From contig NZ_KI632507.1 in NCBI RefSeq assembly GCF_000504165.1, positions 62,286-126,285 of the forward strand: a stretch of 64,000 nt of DNA, given 5' to 3'. A model generated the notes under the pieces. The model was not told where the DNA came from and searched no databases. It saw only the letters and a program-made list of their open reading frames with translations. Positions within the stretch are counted from its first letter, which is position 1. Each line of letters starts with the position of its first letter. This document shows positions 59,494-64,000 of this stretch, in pieces. This DNA comes from Bacillus sp. FJAT-14578 (lineage in GTDB: Bacteria > Bacillota > Bacilli > Bacillales > Bacillaceae_H). Position numbers and translations under genes: made by a program.

Positions 59494-59582
59494 AGGTTCA
59501 TAGATATCTATGGCTTTTCCGCTTTTGACTCGATACAATGAAAGTAATTGTTTTAGAGAAGAAAGAGGAAGGGGACGTGAAC

Positions 59583-60749
59583 ATGAAAGAAATCATCTCT
59601 TTAAAAATTAATGAACTTCAACAAGAGTTTTATGAAATCAGCCAATTCATTGGAGAAAATCCGGAGCTTGGCCATGAAGAAGTAAAGGCGTGCAAAGTTT
59701 TAACAGAATCACTCAAGAAACACGGATTTTCGGTCACAGTCGGTACATGCGGGTTACCGACAGCTTTTACGGCTGTGTATGACAGCGGGAAACCAGGTCC
59801 TTCTATAGGATTTATGGCAGAGTATGATGCTCTTCCTGACTTGGGGCATGCATGCGGCCATAATTTGATCGGAACAATGGGTATTGCTGCAGGAATCGGA
59901 CTAAGCAGCGTCGTGCATGAATGCGGAGGGAAAGTATATGTATACGGAACACCAGCAGAAGAAACGCGCGGCGGAAAGGTGACGATGACAGAGGAAGGTG
60001 TATTCGATCATTTGGATGTTGCCTTAATGGTCCATCCTTACTATCGACATCAAAGAAGTGGAACATCTCTTGCCATGGATGCCATCCAGTTTGAATTTTT
60101 TGGCAAAGCCGCTCACGCAGCAGCAGCTCCCCACGAAGGAATTAATGCATTAGATGCGGTCATTCAAACATTCAATGGTATTAACGCTTTAAGGCAACAC
60201 GTAAAATCAGATGTTCGCATTCACGGCATTATTCCTGAAGGAGGAAAAGCCGCAAACATCGTTCCGGATTATGCCGTCGCTCAATTTTACGTTCGTGCTG
60301 CCAGCCGCAGCTACGTTAATGAAGTGGCAAAAAAGGTGAAGGCATGCGCAGAAGCAGCAGCTTTAGCGAGTGGGGCGCGCTTAGAAGTATCTAATTATGA
60401 ATTTTCTTACGATGATATGGTAACAAACGAAGAGCTCTCCGCCGCATTTACGGATAACTTAATCGCATTGGGCGTCCGTCCTGAAGAAATCCATCATGAT
60501 GAGGGAGACCATGGTTCATTGGATATGGGGAATGTCAGCCAGGTCGTGCCTTCGATTCATCCGTACATTCAAATCTGCTCGGAATTTTATGCTTGCCACA
60601 CGCATGAATTCAGGGAAGCTGCCACGAGCGAACAAGGCCGTGAAGCCATGATTTTAGGAGCGAAAGCAATGGCATTGACGGGGTACGATATCCTGGCAAA
60701 TCCAGTATTGCTGGAAAAAGTGAAGAAGGAATTTCAAAAAAATAAATAG
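59583..60749 (+). CDS. M20-family amidohydrolase (ACY1L2/AbgB-like)
   Basis: A 388-residue M20 metallohydrolase. Metal ligands and catalytic residues: EYDALPDLGHACGHNLIG, YGTPAEETRGGKVTM, VHPYYRHQ, GKAAHAAAAPHEGINALDAVI, and the late HDEGDHGSLDMGNVSQVVPSIHPYI. This layout matches the aminoacylase-1-like/p-aminobenzoyl-glutamate hydrolase branch; the substrate is uncertain. ATG at 59583 follows GGAAGGGGACGTGAAC. Single gene with its own terminator. Confidence 0.88.
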   Translation: MKEIISLKINELQQEFYEISQFIGENPELGHEEVKACKVLTESLKKHGFSVTVGTCGLPTAFTAVYDSGKPGPSIGFMAEYDALPDLGHACGHNLIGTMGIAAGIGLSSVVHECGGKVYVYGTPAEETRGGKVTMTEEGVFDHLDVALMVHPYYRHQRSGTSLAMDAIQFEFFGKAAHAAAAPHEGINALDAVIQTFNGINALRQHVKSDVRIHGIIPEGGKAANIVPDYAVAQFYVRAASRSYVNEVAKKVKACAEAAALASGARLEVSNYEFSYDDMVTNEELSAAFTDNLIALGVRPEEIHHDEGDHGSLDMGNVSQVVPSIHPYIQICSEFYACHTHEFREAATSEQGREAMILGAKAMALTGYDILANPVLLEKVKKEFQKNK

Positions 60750-60762
60750 AGAGTATAAGCAT

Positions 60763-60801
60763 AAAAAGGATGGACACCATGATGGTGTCCATCCTTTTTA
60801 T
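60763..60801 (+). terminator. terminator after the M20 gene
   Basis: AAAAGGATGGACACC pairs with GGTGTCCATCCTTTT across ATGAT, followed by TATATTT. Confidence 0.88.
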
Positions 60802-60914
60802 ATTTATAGAGCAGTCGAAAAGCTATAATAAACATCTAACATTGTGTATAGGAAGTGTGGCTTGGATATGAAAGCGCCAGCCGCGATATCCAGCTGCGTA
60901 ATTAACTATTTTTG

Positions 60915-60956
60915 AAGGATTGTATCCAATCGAAATTACAATTGGATACAATCCTT
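60915..60956 (+). promoter_or_regulatory. perfect inverted repeat, candidate GntR operator or attenuator
   Basis: AAGGATTGTATCCAAT and ATTGGATACAATCCTT are perfect 16-bp arms around 10 bases, then TTTG. The core ATGTATCCAAT-like sequence recurs at 61005-61016 near the predicted start of the gntR transcript. Confidence 0.6.
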
Positions 60957-60968
60957 TTTGAATTTATA

Positions 60969-61016
60969 TTGAAAACACTTAATATTACTGTTATATTATG
61001 TTTAATGTATCCAATC
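60969..61016 (+). promoter_or_regulatory. promoter of the gntR-lhgO cluster with downstream operator-like copy
   Basis: TTGAAA (60969-60974), 17 bases, TATATT (60992-60997). AATGTATCCAAT (61005-61016) covers the likely start point. Confidence 0.65.
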
Positions 61017-61036
61017 TTTAGAAAAGGAGTGATATA

Positions 61037-61705
61037 TTGGATAACAAAAATAAAGAAAAATCAACAGTCGTTAACTATGTAACGGCAAGACTCAGGAAAG
61101 CGATTTTGAACGGGACATTGAAAAAAGGGGACCGTCTTATTCAGGAGGAATGGGCTGAACGATTGGATGTAAGCCGAATGCCAATTCGAGAAGCACTTAC
61201 CCAGCTTCAGATAGAAGGGTTAGTAGAAATGGTTCCACATAAAGGAGCAATTGTGACACCGATTACCCGTGATAATATAGAAGAAATTTATCATACCCGT
61301 TCTTTATTGGAAGGGCTCGCAGTTGAAAAATCCGTTCCGTTTTTAACGGCTGAGGATAAAAGACGATTAAAAGAAATATTACTTGAAATGGAAGAACTTC
61401 GATTATCTGACGAAACGAATGAACGATACATTCAATTAAATGCGTCGTTTCATGAAACATTGCGGAAAGGATGTCCATGGCCAAGGGTTCAAAAAATGGT
61501 AGAAACGCTCGGTATTTCTCCTATTGCACCGAATTTGTTAATTGACTATTATCCTGAAACACAGCGGGAGCACAGAATGATCTATGAGGCGGCTTTGCGG
61601 GGGGATCCTGCGGAGGTGAGGGCGGCGGTAGAATATCATATTTTGCGGACAAAAAATAATTTAATTCATTATATGGAGCTGCTTAATAGCAGAAATCCAG
61701 AATAA
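61037..61705 (+). CDS. GntR regulator with FCD domain
   Basis: A 222-residue FadR-type GntR regulator. Winged helix at residues ~10-75 (ARLRKAILNGTLKKGDRLIQEEWAERLDVSRMPIREALTQLQIEGLVEMVPHKGAIV) and an FCD ligand domain after it (IEEIYHTRSLLEGLAVEKS; NASFHETLRKG; HRMIYEAALRGDPAEVRAAVEYHI). The TTG start at 61037 has AAAGGAGTG upstream. In E. coli the FCD regulator CsiR senses glutarate and controls csiD-lhgO; context suggests the same ligand here (inference). 16 bases before lhgO, so cotranscribed. Confidence 0.9.
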   Translation: MDNKNKEKSTVVNYVTARLRKAILNGTLKKGDRLIQEEWAERLDVSRMPIREALTQLQIEGLVEMVPHKGAIVTPITRDNIEEIYHTRSLLEGLAVEKSVPFLTAEDKRRLKEILLEMEELRLSDETNERYIQLNASFHETLRKGCPWPRVQKMVETLGISPIAPNLLIDYYPETQREHRMIYEAALRGDPAEVRAAVEYHILRTKNNLIHYMELLNSRNPE

Positions 61706-61721
61706 AAGGGGTGCTTTAATA

Positions 61722-62936
61722 ATGTACGATTTTGCAGTTGTGGGTGGAGGTATTGTAGGTTTATCAACGGGGATGGCACTTTACAAACGTTTTCCTAATG
61801 CGAAAGTAGTCATTATTGAAAAGGAAGCTGCTGTAGCGGAGCATCAAACAGGGCACAATAGTGGAGTGATTCATTCAGGAATCTATTACAAGCCTGGCAG
61901 CTTCAAAGCACGTTTTGCACGTCAGGGAAGTAAATCGATGACTGAATTCTGTCAAACACATGGAATAGACCATGATATTTGTGGAAAAGTCATTGTCGCA
62001 ACAAAACAGGAAGAGTTGTCGCTTCTCGATAACTTATATCAACGTGGACTACAGAATGAATTAGCTATTCAAAAAATTGGTGTAGATGAATTGAAAGAAA
62101 TCGAACCACATGTTAACGGACTCGGAGCAATTCGTGTTCCACAAGCTGGTATCGTTAATTACAGACAAGTCAGCGAAAAATTCGCTGAAATCATACTGAA
62201 GCAAGGTGGAGACATTCTCCTTAATACAAAAGTAGAGAAAATGCATGAAGAATCAGACCGAGTGATTATCGAAACAAATCGCGGGACATTAAGAGCGAGT
62301 ATGGTGATTAACTGTGCCGGACTTCATAGCGACCGGGTAGCTAAAGCTGCAGGGTATAAAACCGATATGAAAATTTTGCCGTTCAGAGGCGAGTATTTTA
62401 AATTAGTGCCAGAAAAACGCTATCTAGTTAAACATTTAATTTATCCAGTTCTAAATCCGGAATTTCCATTTTTAGGGGTCCATTTTACCCGAATGATCAG
62501 CGGTGAAGTCGATGCCGGACCAAATGCTGTGCTTAGTTTTAAACGTGAAGGGTATAAAAAGACAGATTTTAATGCAAAAGATTTAATGGAATCGTTAAGT
62601 TTTCCTGGATTATGGAAAATGGCTGGCAAATTCGCGAAAGAAGGATTAGATGAATATATCCGTTCTTTTAGCAAAAAGCAATTTACGAAAAGCCTCCAGG
62701 AATTAATTCCTGAAATCCAGGAAGATGATCTAATCCCTGCACCCGCCGGCGTCCGTGCACAAGCATTGAAAAGCGATGGGAATATGGTTGATGATTTCCA
62801 TATTATTATGGGGAAACGAACGATCCACGTATGTAACGCACCATCTCCAGCTGCAACTGCTTCAATTGAAATTGGAAAAGAAGTTGTTAATAGAATACCA
62901 GAACAGGTAAGCTTAAAAGAAGCAGCACTAGTTTAA
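61722..62936 (+). CDS. lhgO: L-2-hydroxyglutarate oxidase
   Basis: A 404-residue FAD-dependent oxidase of the LhgO family (DAO fold). FAD site VVGGGIVGLSTGMALYKRFP, then EHQTGHNSGVIHSGIYYKPGS, GLGAIRVPQAGIVNY, VINCAGLHSDRVA and FRGEYFKL; the C-terminal APAGVRAQAL is typical. It oxidises L-2-hydroxyglutarate to 2-oxoglutarate, passing electrons to quinone in E. coli. AAAGGGGTGCTTTAATA precedes the ATG. Confidence 0.95.
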   Translation: MYDFAVVGGGIVGLSTGMALYKRFPNAKVVIIEKEAAVAEHQTGHNSGVIHSGIYYKPGSFKARFARQGSKSMTEFCQTHGIDHDICGKVIVATKQEELSLLDNLYQRGLQNELAIQKIGVDELKEIEPHVNGLGAIRVPQAGIVNYRQVSEKFAEIILKQGGDILLNTKVEKMHEESDRVIIETNRGTLRASMVINCAGLHSDRVAKAAGYKTDMKILPFRGEYFKLVPEKRYLVKHLIYPVLNPEFPFLGVHFTRMISGEVDAGPNAVLSFKREGYKKTDFNAKDLMESLSFPGLWKMAGKFAKEGLDEYIRSFSKKQFTKSLQELIPEIQEDDLIPAPAGVRAQALKSDGNMVDDFHIIMGKRTIHVCNAPSPAATASIEIGKEVVNRIPEQVSLKEAALV

Positions 62937-62961
62937 TAAAAACATTTGAGAGGTAGATCTT

Positions 62962-63300
62962 ATGATGACTGGAAAAACAATTTTTATTGCGGGTCATGCT
63001 CGTTTACCACAGGGAATGGCAGCGAAAAGTGTCTTTGAAACATTAACGATTACAGCTGAAGTGGATGTTAAATATGGTGTTATACTTGAGGCTTCTTGTA
63101 CGTTGGCAACAGAACATGGCCGTGAATTTATTGGACGTATCTTAAGAGGCACTAGTTTAAAAGACGGTGTAGAAGATGCAATTAAAGAAATTCAAACGTA
63201 TTACCGTGGAAAGGCAACAAATGCGCTAATTGCGGCATTGAAGGATCTAAATCTATATTTTCATCAAATTAAAAATGAAGAGAAGCAAAAGGTAGAATAA
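62962..63300 (+). CDS. DUF3870 protein
   Basis: A 112-residue DUF3870 protein: TIFIAGHARLPQGMAAKSVFETLTITAEVDVKYGVILEASCTLATEHGREF. No known biochemical role. It follows lhgO by 25 bases in the same operon and precedes the glutarate hydroxylase. GAGAGGTAGATCTT precedes ATG (a second ATG follows). Confidence 0.9.
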   Translation: MMTGKTIFIAGHARLPQGMAAKSVFETLTITAEVDVKYGVILEASCTLATEHGREFIGRILRGTSLKDGVEDAIKEIQTYYRGKATNALIAALKDLNLYFHQIKNEEKQKVE

Positions 63301-63315
63301 TTTTAAAAAGATTCA

Positions 63316-63345
63316 TTGACAGACAAGTTATGTAAGCGCTATAAT
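63316..63345 (+). promoter_or_regulatory. sigma-A promoter overlapped by a cre (CcpA) site
   Basis: TTGACA (63316-63321), 18 bases, TATAAT (63340-63345). TGTAAGCGCTATAA (63331-63344) matches cre TGWAANCGNTNWCA except one base and covers the -10, so glucose repression is expected. Confidence 0.78.
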
Positions 63346-63605
63346 TAATTTTTAAATATTTCTAATATTTCCACCTTTTGAAAAATGCCCTTTCAAAAAC
63401 CGTGGATTGTTATAAATACTTGGAAAACAGGAACGTAAATAACAATTAACTGCTAAATTCGCTGTGACTCTATTTACATAGAGCAGTGAAGTGAATATAA
63501 GCCAGTTGTACATGTGAATCCCTGCCTTTTTGGGGAACTTGTGCAGCTGGCTTTTTATATTTCTGTTTTCTAACTAATCATTCACAAATTGGGAGGAATT
63601 TAACT
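63346..63605 (+). promoter_or_regulatory. structured 5' leader with intrinsic terminator (attenuator candidate)
   Basis: About 255 bases lie between the promoter and the start codon. AAGCCAGTTGTACA (63499-63512) pairs with TGTGCAGCTGGCTT (63540-63553), then TTTAT: a terminator ahead of the gene. Just upstream, ACTGCT can pair with AGCAGT, while CTCTAT pairs with the overlapping ATAGAG, so two folds compete. I match no known riboswitch. Confidence 0.5.
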
Positions 63606-64000
63606 ATGAGTACAGTAAAAAAACTAAGAGGAAAATATGAAGCAAAAACAGAAATGTATGAAGTGGAAGTTCACCCGCAAACAGACCGTTTGTATCATAT
63701 TACTCTTTCAAAAGACGCGATTCAAGGCTTTCTAAACGCAGTTAAACAAGATCATCATTCTGTTCAGCATTTGGAATACACACCATACGCTCGTCTAATT
63801 GTTGCTTCACTTCTATTGGAACAAGTGGGTGAGGAATTTGGTGAATTACTTCGCAGCATCGTTCACGACCGCGACTCAGGCGGATTTACAATCGGTTTAG
63901 AAGGTGTTACGCAAGACACAGATGAATATGTTATGTTCTCAACAGCAATTTCTTATTTATTAGGGACATCAAACTTTGATTCGATGTCAGGTAAATACTA
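63606..64000 (+). CDS. glaH: glutarate 2-hydroxylase (CsiD/GlaH), partial
   Basis: The first 131 residues of a CsiD-family Fe(II)/2-oxoglutarate dioxygenase, cut by the window end. MSTVKKLRGKYEAKTEMYEVEVHPQT.. is followed by VQHLEYTPYARLIVASLL and the stretch AISYLLGTSNFDSMSGKY, which closely follows the E. coli CsiD segment with IGRSNFDAMSGQY. The metal-binding HxD lies beyond the window. It converts glutarate to L-2-hydroxyglutarate, the substrate of LhgO upstream. GGGAGG lies before the ATG. Confidence 0.85.
   Translation, partial: MSTVKKLRGKYEAKTEMYEVEVHPQTDRLYHITLSKDAIQGFLNAVKQDHHSVQHLEYTPYARLIVASLLLEQVGEEFGELLRSIVHDRDSGGFTIGLEGVTQDTDEYVMFSTAISYLLGTSNFDSMSGKY

Noticed and set aside
1..64000. 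CRISPR array
   Set aside because: No regularly spaced short direct repeats or cas genes; the repeated hairpins are far apart and irregular.

Overview
The window is low-GC Firmicute DNA, most likely a spore-forming Bacillaceae close to Bacillus in the broad sense. The support is gene content and order: a yjcF-yjcG-yjcH block as in B. subtilis, RsbR-, RocB- and YocH-type genes, strong AGGAGG-type ribosome sites, frequent TTG/GTG starts, and Fnr, Fur, WalR and cre boxes of Bacillus type. I cannot name the species.

Layout. 0-6 kb: DUF421 membrane protein, yjcFGH block, PgpA-like phosphatase, GNAT enzyme, a secreted protein, arylamine N-acetyltransferase and a tRNA-Val(GAC). 6-19 kb: Thr/Pro-rich secreted protein, a 1224-residue GH18/deacetylase/glycosyltransferase fusion, a patch of small phage-like genes, a TPR plus dynamin-like GTPase, an RsbR paralogue and a 3D-domain cell-wall protein. 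19.3-22.7 kb: an iron-storage locus with IMEF ferritin-like cargo, encapsulin shell, an unknown protein, and a [2Fe-2S] ferredoxin carrying the same encapsulation peptide. The last two diverge from a promoter with two Fur boxes, and a FetB-type permease follows. 23-28.5 kb: nitrite reductase (nirB, nirD) behind two perfect Fnr boxes, a CobA-HemD-like siroheme fusion, and an L,D-transpeptidase. 28.7-34.7 kb: a sigma-54 alcohol dehydrogenase unit (zinc ADH with a -24/-12 promoter, NtrC-type regulator with soluble kinase, iron ADH). 35-40 kb: IclR regulator, RocB-like peptidase, MRJP-like protein, CBO0543-like membrane protein.

40.5-50.4 kb is a mobile-element zone with three group II introns placed behind terminator-like hairpins, a complete IS110-type element with a bridge-RNA-like leader, and a second IS110 relic. 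DUF3231 lies between introns. A fourth group II intron (55.8-58.5 kb) splits a (p)ppGpp-hydrolase-like HD gene in frame. 51.5-55.3 kb carries an amidohydrolase, cstA and its small ybdD-type partner. 58.8-60.7 kb has a YocH-like wall protein behind a perfect WalR box and an M20 amidohydrolase. The window ends in what looks like a glutarate-catabolic cluster: FCD-GntR regulator, LhgO, DUF3870, then a CsiD/GlaH glutarate hydroxylase cut by the window edge and preceded by a cre-overlapped promoter and a leader terminator.

Between 3.8 and 30.4 kb, eight copies of a two-hairpin intergenic repeat recur, mostly between convergent genes; none was seen further right. I saw no CRISPR array, rRNA, complete prophage or replication origin. 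All calls are from reading alone; no database search was run.
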